From contig DEXG01000023.1 in NCBI GenBank assembly GCA_002364005.1, positions 116,159 to 180,158 of the forward strand: DNA of 64,000 nucleotides, read 5' to 3'. This document shows positions 7,861 to 17,300 of the stretch, one piece after another. The position numbers and the translations under genes were made by a program. The DNA comes from Phycisphaerales bacterium UBA3190 (GTDB lineage Bacteria > Planctomycetota > Phycisphaerae > Phycisphaerales > UBA1924). How positions within the stretch are numbered: position 1 is the first letter of the stretch; the number at the start of each line of letters is the position of its first letter. The notes beneath the pieces are model-generated. The model did no database searches. It was given only the letters and a program-made list of their open reading frames with translations, and had not been told where the DNA came from.

Positions 7861-8754
7861 TCATGGTAGCAGATACTCCCATCCATAGACAAGCGAACCG
7901 CCGAAATGACCCGCGACTCCAACCAAAGCGGCAGACACCAGCAACGCAGCCGTAGCGAATCGGCTCATCCTCTTGCATCTCGCGCGTTGTTCAACGGCGA
8001 ACCACGCGATGCCTGCAGCAACCGCGACCGAGATCCCCAGTGCGCGGTGCCACCAGAACACCCACGACAACGTGCCCGAGTAATCGCTCGCAGACCCATG
8101 AAGCAAACCAAGCAGCACTGCCGCGACGGCCGAAAGCGCTCCTACTGCTGTGAGCAGTCGAATGACCCCCTCGTTCCTCAATTGCTCGCGGGCGAGTCCT
8201 ACAACCTCGACAAGCGCCCCGAGGAGCAGGAACGCGATCGGGAAGTGGATGACTACGACGTGGAGTCGACCGAGCATCGCTGTGAGTGACACGCCATGGT
8301 CTGTAGCGTGGTCGTGGTTCTCTTCGGGCGACTCACCGTCGTGATCGTGGCCACCATCAGTCGCGCCGAGCCGGTCCGCGTCTGGCTGCCCGGCGACAGC
8401 AGCATCCTCAGGATGATCGTGATCATGCCCCTCCGCTTCGGGCTTGCTCTTGTCCTCCGGCATTGCCACAGGCATGACCCTCGCCAACGACTCAGTAAGA
8501 GCCTCCGGATTCTGTTTGAATCGGAGCACGCAACGCCGACAGCAGAAATACACACGCGTGCCATCATGGTCAGTGAAAAAGCTTGGATCGACCGCCTCAT
8601 CCGGCGTCACCGGACACAGGGTATTGGCCAACCCCGTCTCTCCCCCCGTTCCGTCCGGGGAGGAGATCTGGGCCGCCAATACTGAGGCATCCACAATGAA
8701 CACCAGCAACAGGAGCAGCGGTACCAAGAAACGTCGACGGTTTATGGTGTCCAT
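7861..8754 (-). CDS. Membrane protein with N-terminal YHS/TRASH-like metal-binding domain and DUF2231-type membrane domain
   Basis: A 297-aa protein with signal peptide or first helix (11-27), a Cys-containing YHS-like unit (LCPVTPDEAVDP, then VYFCCRRCVLRF), a His/Asp/Glu-rich linker suited to metal binding, and a membrane part with about four helices beginning LHVVVIHFPIAFLLLGALVE, the signature of DUF2231. It is the last gene of the metal operon, 17 bp behind the four-YHS protein. Probably handles copper or another soft metal at the membrane; no enzyme activity can be assigned. Confidence 0.78.
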   Translation of the reverse strand: MDTINRRRFLVPLLLLLVFIVDASVLAAQISSPDGTGGETGLANTLCPVTPDEAVDPSFFTDHDGTRVYFCCRRCVLRFKQNPEALTESLARVMPVAMPEDKSKPEAEGHDHDHPEDAAVAGQPDADRLGATDGGHDHDGESPEENHDHATDHGVSLTAMLGRLHVVVIHFPIAFLLLGALVEVVGLAREQLRNEGVIRLLTAVGALSAVAAVLLGLLHGSASDYSGTLSWVFWWHRALGISVAVAAGIAWFAVEQRARCKRMSRFATAALLVSAALVGVAGHFGGSLVYGWEYLLP

Positions 8755-8771
8755 GCGTATTTTTCCTCGTG

Positions 8772-9785
8772 TTAGCTGTCGCTGTGACCGTGACTGCCAT
8801 CGCTGTGATTCTCATGACCCTCCCGACCGTGGTCACTATCCATCTGTTCTTTCTCGACCGAGAGATTACCCCGCGCGTCGAGGATGGACTTCCACGCCTT
8901 ATCGAGTTGTGCGAGGTACTGTGCTGGATTCTCGATCACCTTGGGTTCGCACATTGCACAACAGAACCGGATGAGGCGGCCCGCAAGGACGATCTCGGAG
9001 GGCTCACCCATAGACCCGAGCTTGCCCCCGATCATGCACTTGTCGAGTGGGTAGTCCGCCCTCTGAGTATCGGCGGCGGCCCTATCAATCTCGGCGATGT
9101 AAGCGCCCGGGTCCTTTTTGAACTCCTTGACGCAGGACCTGCAGCAGAGGCGTATGAGCCGGTTGGCGTGGATCAGGTTGATCGCGATGTCCTCGCCATC
9201 CTCTGAGAGGGGCTCGCCTGAAATTGCGCAGGTCGTCATCGGGTAGTACGGAAGCTGATCCTCGATCATCTGCTCGTCGATCTTCTTGAAGTACTGTTCC
9301 TTGTTCTTCTCAAACCGACCCACGCACATATTGCAGCAGAACCGTACCTCGCGCCCGTCGATCTCTTTGACGACCGGGTCACCCATCGATCCCAGCGCCT
9401 CACCCGAGACCGGGCAGGCGGTGAGGGTGTAGGGCTGGCTCTTGACGGCGGTTGGGACGACGGTTTGCGCATCGGCTTGCGCGTGGTGTTCACCGGGCTC
9501 GTTGCCTGCTTTGGCGAGGGCAACGAACGCGTCGCGTTTCGACTCATCCCACCCCATAAACTCCTTGTCGCACCCCGGGCAGCAGAACCCGACGGTCTCG
9601 CCCTTGTATACGACCGAGGGGACCCCCTCGACGATGGGCTCTTTCCCGATGGGGCACATGGTGTTCACGGGTTTTTTGTCGTCGTGCTGCGCGTGGTTGG
9701 CGTGGGAGTCGTGGTGGTCTTGCGCGAGGGATACAGGCACGCAGTAGGCGCACGCAATGACAGCGATTATCACTGAAGTTTTCAT
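8772..9785 (-). CDS. Secreted protein with four YHS/TRASH-like CxxC metal-binding domains
   Basis: A 337-aa protein with signal peptide (VPVSLAQ), a His-rich segment, and four repeats of a 60-70-residue unit, each with an early Cys (MCPIGKEPI, ACPVSGEAL, TCAISGEPL, KCMIGGKLG) and a later CC-x-x-C (FCCPGC, FCCNMC, LCCRSC, FCCAMC). The C-terminus is a His/Asp-rich tail. This tandem layout suggests a periplasmic metal store or chaperone. The start at 9785 follows an AAGGAG SD and overlaps the stop of the pump remnant (ATGA). Confidence 0.82.
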   Translation of the reverse strand: MKTSVIIAVIACAYCVPVSLAQDHHDSHANHAQHDDKKPVNTMCPIGKEPIVEGVPSVVYKGETVGFCCPGCDKEFMGWDESKRDAFVALAKAGNEPGEHHAQADAQTVVPTAVKSQPYTLTACPVSGEALGSMGDPVVKEIDGREVRFCCNMCVGRFEKNKEQYFKKIDEQMIEDQLPYYPMTTCAISGEPLSEDGEDIAINLIHANRLIRLCCRSCVKEFKKDPGAYIAEIDRAAADTQRADYPLDKCMIGGKLGSMGEPSEIVLAGRLIRFCCAMCEPKVIENPAQYLAQLDKAWKSILDARGNLSVEKEQMDSDHGREGHENHSDGSHGHSDS

Positions 9786-10162
9786 GTGGAACTCCTTTGA
9801 TTTTGCCCGGGTCGTCCGAGCGTGTTGGAAAAACGAAGCCTGAGCTCGGCCCATCCGCAGTAGAGGATGGGCACGACGAACCAGGTCAGGGATGCGACGG
9901 CCATCCCACCGAAGGTCGGGATGGCCATGGGGATCATGATGTCTGACCCGCGCCCCGAGCTTGTGAGCACGGGCAGCAGCGCGAGGATAGTTGTCGCGCT
10001 GGTCATGACGGCGGCGCGGATGCGTGAGGGCACAGATGCCGAAGGCGACGGTGGGTTGAACGAGCGAGTCAGCGTGTGCGATGGGCGCGGGGCGAGCGGG
10101 TCACTCGAGCACCATATGAGCGTCAAAGACGAGGCGCACGCGAACAGGATGGTCCGGTTCAT
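9782..10162 (-). pseudogene. C-terminal remnant of a CusA/CzcA-type heavy-metal RND efflux pump
   Basis: Residues about 47-108 of this 126-aa frame match the last part of HME-RND pumps (AVMTSATTILALLPVL, then GRGSDIMIPMAIPTFGGM, then VVPILYC). The first 46 residues look like an unrelated signal or lipoprotein leader. A complete pump has about 1,040 residues, so more than 90 percent is gone and it cannot transport. It still has an SD and is coupled by ATGA to the next gene, so an internal deletion probably fused the start of one pump-operon gene to the tail of another. Membrane-fusion and outer-membrane partners are absent. Confidence 0.72.
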
Positions 10163-10208
10163 GGCAGATGTCCTAGTGAGGTCTGGTCCGATTGAAAAGC
10201 ATCGTGGA

Positions 10209-10242
10209 ACGGTACGCGCAGCGCGTACCGTCCCTCAGGGAC
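10209..10242. repeat. Two overlapping perfect palindromes between metal-operon genes
   Basis: ACGGTACGCGC-A-GCGCGTACCGT (10209-10231) is an 11-bp perfect inverted repeat with a 1-nt centre. It overlaps GTCCCT-C-AGGGAC (10230-10242). They lie between the stop of the small Cys-rich gene (10249) and the pump remnant. Without a strong T-run they are more likely an mRNA-processing or attenuating hairpin than a full terminator. Confidence 0.55.
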
Positions 10243-10248
10243 GCGTCT

Positions 10249-10683
10249 CTATCGTTGCCAGACGCCCAGGAGTGCCTGTGTCTGATTGTGCGAGAACCCC
10301 GCGCGGATCGAGCCCTTCCGGGCGATCGAGATCAGACGCGTGGGGAGTTCAGTGATGATGATCTGGATGGATGCGGGCGGCCCGCGAACCATCTGCAGCG
10401 AGTCGCGATCTCGCGATGGCATCGGGAGTGGCTCGTTGGGTGACCGGTCATCGATGGGTTTGATGCCGCAGGTGCAAGGGCCGTTGCTCATCTTACAGAA
10501 GTTGTGGACGCTCTTGGTGTCGCAGCACAATACCTCGCGGATCTCTTCATGACATTCTGTCATCACGCACTGATCTGATCCCATCGCGAGCGCGTGGGAC
10601 TTCGACGAGCTCCAAAGGGAATCCATCCCCCGCATCCCGAATAGGGATGCCGCGATAAGCAGGATGAGGTGGATGCGGGTCAT
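10249..10683 (-). CDS. Small secreted Cys-rich hypothetical protein
   Basis: A 144-aa frame with a plausible signal peptide and seven cysteines in residues 38-72 (CVMTECHEEIREVLCC, then CKMSNGPCTCG), the style of a periplasmic metal-binding or disulfide-rich protein. It would be the promoter-proximal gene of the metal operon. I recognise no family. There is no clear SD at the ATG, and the C-terminal half is low in recognisable structure, so the exact end could be misjudged. Confidence 0.5.
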   Translation of the reverse strand: MTRIHLILLIAASLFGMRGMDSLWSSSKSHALAMGSDQCVMTECHEEIREVLCCDTKSVHNFCKMSNGPCTCGIKPIDDRSPNEPLPMPSRDRDSLQMVRGPPASIQIIITELPTRLISIARKGSIRAGFSHNQTQALLGVWQR

Positions 10684-10783
10684 GTGCAGTTTCAGTCTAT
10701 CGATTCGGGTTCATCCAAGCAACAATCAAGAAGGCGAAAGTATTTCCAAAAAAATATTTCACCCGAGTTACGGAGGTAAACAT

Positions 10784-10861
10784 GTGACAACTTTCGCGCG
10801 TGCGATATATATAGTAGCGAGGTTATCGGCGCGGTGGTCTATCGCGGTCATCTCTTCTTGA
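10784..10861 (+). CDS. Possible 25-aa leader peptide
   Basis: A GGAGG SD at 10772-10776 is followed by overlapping ATG/GTG; the GTG opens a 25-codon frame ending at 10861, about 120 bp before the haloperoxidase-like gene. The sequence is otherwise AT-rich (ATATATATAG). The peptide is basic and hydrophobic. It may be chance, since nothing else supports it. Confidence 0.2.
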   Translation: MTTFARAIYIVARLSARWSIAVISS

Positions 10862-10982
10862 GTTGTGGCCAAAATCTGCCAGGCAGGGGCTTGAGTCACG
10901 AAACCAAATCTGTAGAGTGGTAGGGGGTATTTCTCGGGATCGACACCCAATATCCTTCACTTTGGCCTCGTGGAGCAGCGTC

Positions 10983-13151
10983 ATGAATCTTTTGCTTTGT
11001 CAAGTTACCCTGTTCGCGGGGTTGGTCGGGTTGCCTACATCTGCCGACGCACAGACTTCCCGTTCACCCGCAAACCCGGATGCGTTGACAACGACCAAGA
11101 TGCGTCCGCTCGAGCATCAATCCGCAGCGGTCCGACGCGATCTCGCAGAGCAGCTTGGGATCGAGCATTCTGTTGCGCGGATGTGGAGCGAGTTGTTGCT
11201 CGATTCGATTCGACGCGACTTTGCTCGCCCGACGATCCATTCGCGCAACCTGTATCACACATCCGCAGCGATGTGGGACGCGTGGGCAGCGTTCGAGCCC
11301 GGGACGGATCAGGTGTTCCATAACGAAACAATGATCGCTGACGATGTGCAGCTCGCTAGAGAGGAAGCAATCAGTTATGCGATGTATCGCATCCTTCGTC
11401 ATCGTTTCGCGCTCTCCCCAGCCGCCATCGAGATGTACCCTGAGTATGACATGCTCATGGGCGAGTTAGGGTACGACATCTCCATCACGGACACTGCTGG
11501 AGATACCCCAGCGGCCCTGGGGAATCGCATCGCAGAATCGGTCATCCAGTTTGGTCTTACGGACGGGTCGAACGAGCAGCTCGATTACGCGAACCTGTAC
11601 TACGAGCCAATCAATCCACCGTTGCTACCGGACTTCCCGGGCAACCCGGACATGCTCGATCCGAACCGTTGGCAGCCGCTTGCACTCGAGTTCTTCGTGG
11701 ATCAATCGGGCAACCCGATCCCAACAGGGTACCCGGACTTCCTGAGCCCGGAATGGGGCGAAGTGACCCCGTTCGCGATGGACCAAGACGATGTGCAGAT
11801 CAAGCAGCGTGACGGGTTCACCTGGCAAATCTGGCACGACCCGGGAGATCCGCCATACATTAACGGCGAACCCGCAGAAGACCTGCGTTACAAGTGGGGA
11901 TACGAAGTGGTCGTTACCTGGTCTTCACACCTCGATCCCGCGACGGGGACCATGATTGACATCTCTCCCGCGACATTCGGGAACGCGCCTCTTCCATTGA
12001 TCGCGGAGGAGACGGACTTCTATGACAAGCTCAACGGTGGTGATTGGGGTGAGGGGTACGATGTGAACCCGAGCACCGGGTTGCCTTACGAGCCCCAGAT
12101 GGTGCCCTTGGGTGATTATGCGCGTGTGCTCGCGGAGTTCTGGGCGGATGGTCCGGATTCAGAGACACCTCCGGGGCATTGGTTCTCGGTGCTTCATTAT
12201 GTCACCGATCACCCGGAGCACAACGGGCAGTTCATGGGACAAGGCCCAGTCCTCGATCCGCTCGAGTACGACGTGAAGTCATACCTTGCGCTCGGTGGTG
12301 GGATGCACGACAGCGCGATTTCTGCGTGGTCCGTGAAGGGGTACTACGACTATCCTCGCCCGGTTTCTTCCATCCGGTACATGTGCGATCGTGGTCAATG
12401 CTCTGATCCGAATATGCCGAGTTTCCACCCAGAGGGGATCAACCTCATCCCTGATTACATCGAAGTGGTGACAACTGAGACTACCGCACCAGGTGAGCGT
12501 CACGCACACCTTGCTGGTAGCGAGGGCAAGATCGCGGTCAAGGCTTGGAAGGGTCCTGACTTCATCAACGACCCTGATACAGATGTCGCCGGTGTAGGGT
12601 GGATCCTCGCTGATAACTGGTGGCCTTACCAGCGTCCAAGTTTCGTCAGTCCCCCGTTTGCGGGTTATGTCTCAGGGCACTCGGTGTTCTCTCGCGCCGC
12701 AGCGGAAATCATGTCTATGTTGACTGGGAGCGAATACTTCCCAGGCGGTATGGGTGAGTTCGAAGCGCCCATGAATGAGTTTCTCGTCTTTGAGGACGGC
12801 CCATCCATGGACATCACCCTGCAATGGGCGAAGTACGCGGACGCGTCCGATCAAACATCCCTCTCGCGTATCTGGGGGGGGATCCACCCGCCTGCGGATG
12901 ATCTCCCCGGTCGGTATATGGGTCTCGATATTGGTCCCGAAGCGTTCACAGAAGCACGTCGGTACTACAACGGGCTCAAGTCCTGTCCCGCTGATTTTAT
13001 GCCCGACAGCACTTTGAACTTCTACGATGTCAGCGGGTTCATTGTAAGGTACCTAGCAGGTGATTTGCTCGCCGACATGAATGGCGATCTTCATCTCGAC
13101 GCGATGGATGTGATGGACTTCCTCAACTCATATTCTGATGGCTGTCCATAA
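10983..13151 (+). CDS. Secreted vanadium-haloperoxidase/PAP2-like protein with C-terminal dockerin-like (GC-type) domain
   Basis: A 722-aa protein: signal peptide (cleavage near SADAQ), then a helical haloperoxidase-like fold with LARPTIHSRN-style entry (DFARPTIHSRNLYHTSAAMW), the RPVSSIRYM motif, SGHSVFSRAAAEIM and RIWGGIHPPADDLPGR. These supply the Arg, Ser-Gly-His and His ligands of vanadate or phosphate in this superfamily. The last 55 residues (CPADFMPDSTLNFYDVSGF, then ADMNGDLHLDAMDVMDF, ending GCP) form the two-EF-hand-like tail known from Phycisphaerae secreted proteins. I start at 10983 (GGAG 7 nt upstream, then signal peptide) rather than the longer frame from 10863. A stand-alone gene. 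Confidence 0.85.
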   Translation: MNLLLCQVTLFAGLVGLPTSADAQTSRSPANPDALTTTKMRPLEHQSAAVRRDLAEQLGIEHSVARMWSELLLDSIRRDFARPTIHSRNLYHTSAAMWDAWAAFEPGTDQVFHNETMIADDVQLAREEAISYAMYRILRHRFALSPAAIEMYPEYDMLMGELGYDISITDTAGDTPAALGNRIAESVIQFGLTDGSNEQLDYANLYYEPINPPLLPDFPGNPDMLDPNRWQPLALEFFVDQSGNPIPTGYPDFLSPEWGEVTPFAMDQDDVQIKQRDGFTWQIWHDPGDPPYINGEPAEDLRYKWGYEVVVTWSSHLDPATGTMIDISPATFGNAPLPLIAEETDFYDKLNGGDWGEGYDVNPSTGLPYEPQMVPLGDYARVLAEFWADGPDSETPPGHWFSVLHYVTDHPEHNGQFMGQGPVLDPLEYDVKSYLALGGGMHDSAISAWSVKGYYDYPRPVSSIRYMCDRGQCSDPNMPSFHPEGINLIPDYIEVVTTETTAPGERHAHLAGSEGKIAVKAWKGPDFINDPDTDVAGVGWILADNWWPYQRPSFVSPPFAGYVSGHSVFSRAAAEIMSMLTGSEYFPGGMGEFEAPMNEFLVFEDGPSMDITLQWAKYADASDQTSLSRIWGGIHPPADDLPGRYMGLDIGPEAFTEARRYYNGLKSCPADFMPDSTLNFYDVSGFIVRYLAGDLLADMNGDLHLDAMDVMDFLNSYSDGCP

Positions 13152-13879
13152 AGCGACTTAATGACTTAGACATGCGCCTTTACGAGTGTTCCGAGATATA
13201 TGCTCTAATTTCGTGACCATGCAGTCGTACAGGCTCGCTTGGCCACATGCTAAGAATGTTATATTTTCAGCACAGTTGAGTTTAGCCAGGCAGAATCGAT
13301 TCAGGAGGGCGTCTGCGAGCAGGAGCTTTATGTCGAACGAGCAGTTTCAATTCCTTTTTGAGATTCGATGTCTCAATCCATGCTCCTTTAGGATGTTGCG
13401 TATTGGTGCCACTTGAAATAGACTGGTGCCATATCGACGAGTACCACAAGGGCGTTGATGTAGAAGCAACGGGCGGACTTTCCATGAACGTCGGTTAACC
13501 CCTATGAATTTCGTAGGCTCTTAAATTGCGTGCTACAAACATCATCTGCTATCACGCATTTTGAACGACGCTGTGCCGCCCCAGCACAATGAGCATCTGC
13601 GAAGTAACGCGGATTCCATGGTGGACACTCACTGCACACTAGAATTGCAATTTCGCGACTATGTAATACAAAATGAACTCAGAAACATCGTCAGTATGTT
13701 GTTCGACCCTGCCAAACTGTCATTGACGGCGCGTTCACATCCTGATGTAGTGCAGAACCCCGCAACAAAGCCCTCAATCGAGCCCTCGGGCCATGCGATC
13801 GCTCCCAAGTCATTGTCGCGGATCGAGTTGGGACGACCTGGGACCAATTGGGACATGCCAACATTCAGCGTTTTCCTTT
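13152..13879. other. 728-bp stretch without a credible gene; probable arm remnant of an older element
   Basis: No frame here has SD, codon use or family resemblance; the open frame 13561-14160 crosses the att repeat and lacks conserved features. A single arm-type site TGTAGTGCA (13746-13754) lies outside the element's left core, and ACATTCAGC (13861-13869) pairs as an inverted repeat with GCTGAATGT in the core (13888-13896). Both suggest mobile-element ends rather than the 5' half of a tRNA gene, which is absent. Confidence 0.5.
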
Positions 13880-13958
13880 GTTCCCAAGCTGAATGTCGTC
13901 GGTTCGATCCCGATCACCCGCTTTCACAAGTCTCGCTTAAACAAGTGTTTATGCGAGG
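13880..13958 (+). repeat. Left attachment repeat containing the 3' half of tRNA-Gly(CCC)
   Basis: The repeat starts in the anticodon loop (TTCCCAA, anticodon CCC) and runs through the 3' anticodon stem GCTGA, a 5-nt variable loop, a complete T arm (GTCGG-TTCGATC-CCGAT), the acceptor strand CACCCGC and discriminator T at 13922, then 36 bp beyond. The 5' half of the tRNA is not present. Identity with the right copy begins exactly at GTTCCC, so crossover in the anticodon loop is likely. Confidence 0.85.
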
Positions 13959-13969
13959 CTTGTTCTTTT

Positions 13970-14033
13970 TGCACTACACCTGGCCGCACTACAAATGGCC
14001 CTTTGTAGTGCAAATTCGTCCCAAATGTAGTGC
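13970..14033. promoter_or_regulatory. Integrase arm-type binding sites, left end
   Basis: Four copies of TGTAGTGC within 64 bp: 13970-13978 and 13986-13995 in reverse, 14002-14014 (TTTGTAGTGCAAA) and 14026-14033 forward. The same word occurs next to the integrase at the other end. Repeats flanking a tyrosine-integrase core in this way are arm-type sites in known elements; assignment here is by position. Confidence 0.65.
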
Positions 14034-14079
14034 GGCCCTGACCTCATCCCAGTCGGGCGTCCCCCTGGCCAACTCCGTG

Positions 14080-14111
14080 ACGATGGTGACGACACGATGT
14101 CAGACCATCGT
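14080..14111. promoter_or_regulatory. Inverted repeat upstream of the HTH/defence operon (putative operator)
   Basis: ACGATGGT (14080-14087) and ACCATCGT (14104-14111) form a perfect 8-bp inverted repeat with a 16-nt gap, 46 bp before the start of the HTH gene. A TACACT box follows at 14140-14145. A natural place for autoregulation by the HTH protein or for excision control. Confidence 0.4.
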
Positions 14112-14156
14112 GCCAGGTCTCCAGCAACTGGTAGCAATCTACACTATCATGTGTGC

Positions 14157-14393
14157 ATGACCAACGCTTCGACTGGATCCAGGGATGTTCCGGACCCGCC
14201 GCAGGTGATGACGATTGACGACTTGGCGTCGTATCTCCAAGTCGCCAAGTCAACGCTCTACAAACTTGCCCAAGAGGGCAAGGTGCCTGGGCAGAAGGTT
14301 GGGAAGCATTGGCGATTCAAGAAGGATGCCATCGACCGCTGGCTGGAGCATCGAGACGAAGGAAGAGGTGTTGACGTGGAGGACAGCAAATGA
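14157..14393 (+). CDS. Excisionase-family helix-turn-helix DNA-binding protein
   Basis: A 78-aa protein whose core (TIDDLASYLQVAKSTLYKLAQ, then PGQKVGKHWRFKKDAIDRWL) is the MerR/excisionase-type HTH_17 domain. The start at 14157 is the only ATG that leaves a compact protein. Its stop overlaps the DUF499 start by 4 bp (ATGA), so it is translationally coupled to the four-gene defence cassette. It may act as the element's excisionase (it adjoins the left att site), as a repressor of the cassette, or both. Confidence 0.82.
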   Translation: MTNASTGSRDVPDPPQVMTIDDLASYLQVAKSTLYKLAQEGKVPGQKVGKHWRFKKDAIDRWLEHRDEGRGVDVEDSK

Positions 14394-17300
14394 TCGTCAC
14401 AGTTCGAGACGCCTGCGTTCTCCAGGACAATGCCCTTGACCTGCGTGTGAGCGACCAAGTCGAGCAGCTCGACGAGCTCATCACGGCTGAGGGCGATGGC
14501 CGGGCCTACTTCGAGAAGACGCACGTTACTGCGGGCATGGACGAGCTGATTCGCGAGGGCATCAAGAGACTCGCTGGCAAGTCCAACAACGCGATCTTCC
14601 ACCTCAAGCAGGCGATGGGCGGCGGTAAGACGCACTTGCTTGTCGGCTTTGGTCTTTTGGCGAAGCACAAGTCACTGCGAGAGTCTCATTTCGGCGAGGT
14701 CCCGCACGTTGACGGCTTCGCGACGGTTCGCATTGCGGCCTTCAATGGTCGCAATCAGCCGTCTTCGTTTCTTTGGGGCGATATCGCCCAGCAACTTGGT
14801 CGTCCTGACCTCTTCAAACCCTTCTGGGAGGGCGGGCCGAAGGCCCCGGACGAACGGGATTGGCTGAGCCTCTTCGAGAGCCCGGAGCCCACGCTCATTC
14901 TGCTCGACGAACTTCCTCCATACTTCCACTACTACGGCACACAGGCCGTTGGTGCCGGAACCGTAGCAGACATCGCAACACGTGCGTTCGCCAATATGCT
15001 GTCTGCAGCCGGCAAGAAATCCAATGTCTGTGTAGTGATATCCGACCTTGCGGCGAGCTATGACACCGGCAGCAAGCTGATCAACCGAGCCCTTGGGGAC
15101 GCCAAGCAGGAGCTTGGCAGACAAGAGCACACCATCACGCCGGTCGACCTCGAAGGCAACGAAGTCTACGACATCCTTCGTAAGCGACTGTTCAAGTCGC
15201 TGCCATCCGACGACCAGATCGATGAAACGGCCCAGCAGTTTGCGAAGGCACTCGCCGAGGCAAAGAAGGCGAAGATCGCGAGCCGATCTGCAGAGGCGGT
15301 CGCCGACGAGATTGCCAAGACATACCCGTTTCACCCGCAGTTCAAGAACATCGTCGCACTGTTCAAAGAGAACGAGACGTACAAGCAGACACGCGGCCTT
15401 ATGGAGCTCGTGTCTCGCCTCTTAAAGTCGGTCTGGAATCGACCGGCGAATGATGTCTACCTCATCGGTCCGCAGCACTTCGATATGGCGTTGCCCGAAG
15501 TGCGAGAGAAGCTCGCCGATATCTCGGGGATGCGAGATGTCATCGCAAAGGATCTGTGGGACAGTAACTTTTCTGCCCACGCTCAGATCATCGACCAGGA
15601 CCGTGGTCAGGGAAAAACTGAAGCTGCGCAGGTCGGTGCTCTACTGATCACCGCCAGCCTTTCGAACGCGGTCAACTCGGTGAAGGGGCTCACGCGAGAG
15701 GAAATGGTCGAGTGCCTTGTTGCTCCTCTTACGGACCCGTCGGAGTACCTCGACGCATTTGACGAGCTTGACGCACGGGCGTGGTACTTACACCACACTC
15801 CGGAAGGTCGCCATTACTTCGACCGGCAGGAGAACCTCACCAAACTGCTCCAGAATCTCGCCGAGAAAGCCCCGCAGAACAAGATTGACGAGCTCATTCG
15901 GGATCGGTTGAAGAGCATGTACAAGGCCAGCCGCAAGGTGGCCTACAGCGAAGTGATCCCTCTACCAGAGCTCGACGAAATCGCCGAACGAGTCCGGAAG
16001 CAACGTGTGTTGGTCATCCACGACCCCGACTCGAAGATGCCGCCCGAGGAGGTCGCTCGCTTCTTCAACGATATTCTCCAAAAGAACAATCTACTTGTTC
16101 TGACAGGAACGCAGTCGAAGATGGCTTCGTTGGAGCAAGCGGCCCGAAACTTGTTCGCCGCTCTCCAAGCCGATGGCCGTATTCCCAAGGGGCATCCACA
16201 ACGGGAAGAGTTGGAGAGCAAGACTGCCTCTTACGAGCAGGCATTCAACGGGACGATTCGGGCGATCTTCGACCAACTCCTGATCCCGTTTCATCGACAG
16301 GGTGGACAGCCTCAGCTTCGCTCGAAGCCGCTGGACCAGACGCATAGCCACAATGAGCCGTTCGATGGCGAGAAGCTCATCGAGCAGACGCTCCAGAGCG
16401 ACCCGAAGAAGCTCTACCTGGATATCGAGAAAGACTTTGATGGTCTTCGCGATAAGGCCCAGGACCTGCTTTGGCCAGCCAACCAGGACGAAGCTCGCTG
16501 GAGCGATATGACGGACCGCATGGCCGAACAGGCAGGCATGCCGTGGCTGCCACCAAAGGGTCTCGAACAGCTCAAGGAGATCGGCTGCAGCCGAGGGCTC
16601 TGGGAAGACCTTGGCAACGGCTATGTGAGTAAGAAGCCCAAGCAGAAGAAGGCGACAGTCCAGGTCCTTGTTGAGTCCGGTCCGGATGACGAAGGAAACG
16701 TCCGACTGCGTGTCACCCCAATGCACGCTGGGAGCAATCCGCGGATTCACTACGCCGAGAATGCCGCAGCCACTGATGCCAGTCCACGGCTCGATGATGA
16801 CCAGCTCACGACGAAGGCCCTTCGTGTGCAGTTCCTTGCCGTTGATCCTTCCGGCCAACACGAGAGTGACACACCGACCACCTGGAAGAACCAGCTCAAG
16901 CTCCGATGCGAACTCATCGAGGAGTCAGACCCTCGCCGTGTCCGGCTACTTGTTGTGCCATCGGGCGAGATCCGTTTCACGCTCGATGGAAGCGAGCCAC
17001 GGAATGGCACGCCGTACAAGGAGCTCATCGAGATTGGCTCCAACGAAGTCCGCATCCTCGCGTTCGCCGAGGCGGATGGCCTGGAGACGAAGGAGTCGTT
17101 TCAGTTCGCCGCAAAGGGCGAGACCAAGGTCAAGATCGACCCGAGCAAGCCGGCACACATCCAATCGGCCAAGGGTGGTGGCAAGAAGCTCGATTCTCGT
17201 GCAACGACTTTCACGGGTCTGCACGATGCGAAGGAACGAAAGGTCACCTTTGAGAACGTCGTGATGACGATCGGAGAAGGAAACAAAGGCGTTCAGGTCG

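Noticed and set aside
7130..7978. 282-codon minus-strand frame
   Set aside because: Crosses the divergent promoter, the Rrf2 gene in antisense and the end of the DUF2231 gene.
13880..13958. Complete tRNA-Gly gene at the left or right repeat
   Set aside because: Only the 3' half from the anticodon loop is present at either end; no D arm or 5' acceptor strand precedes it.
13561..14160. 199-codon open frame across the left att repeat
   Set aside because: It runs through tRNA-derived DNA and arm sites, has no SD or family resemblance, and overlaps the start of the HTH gene.
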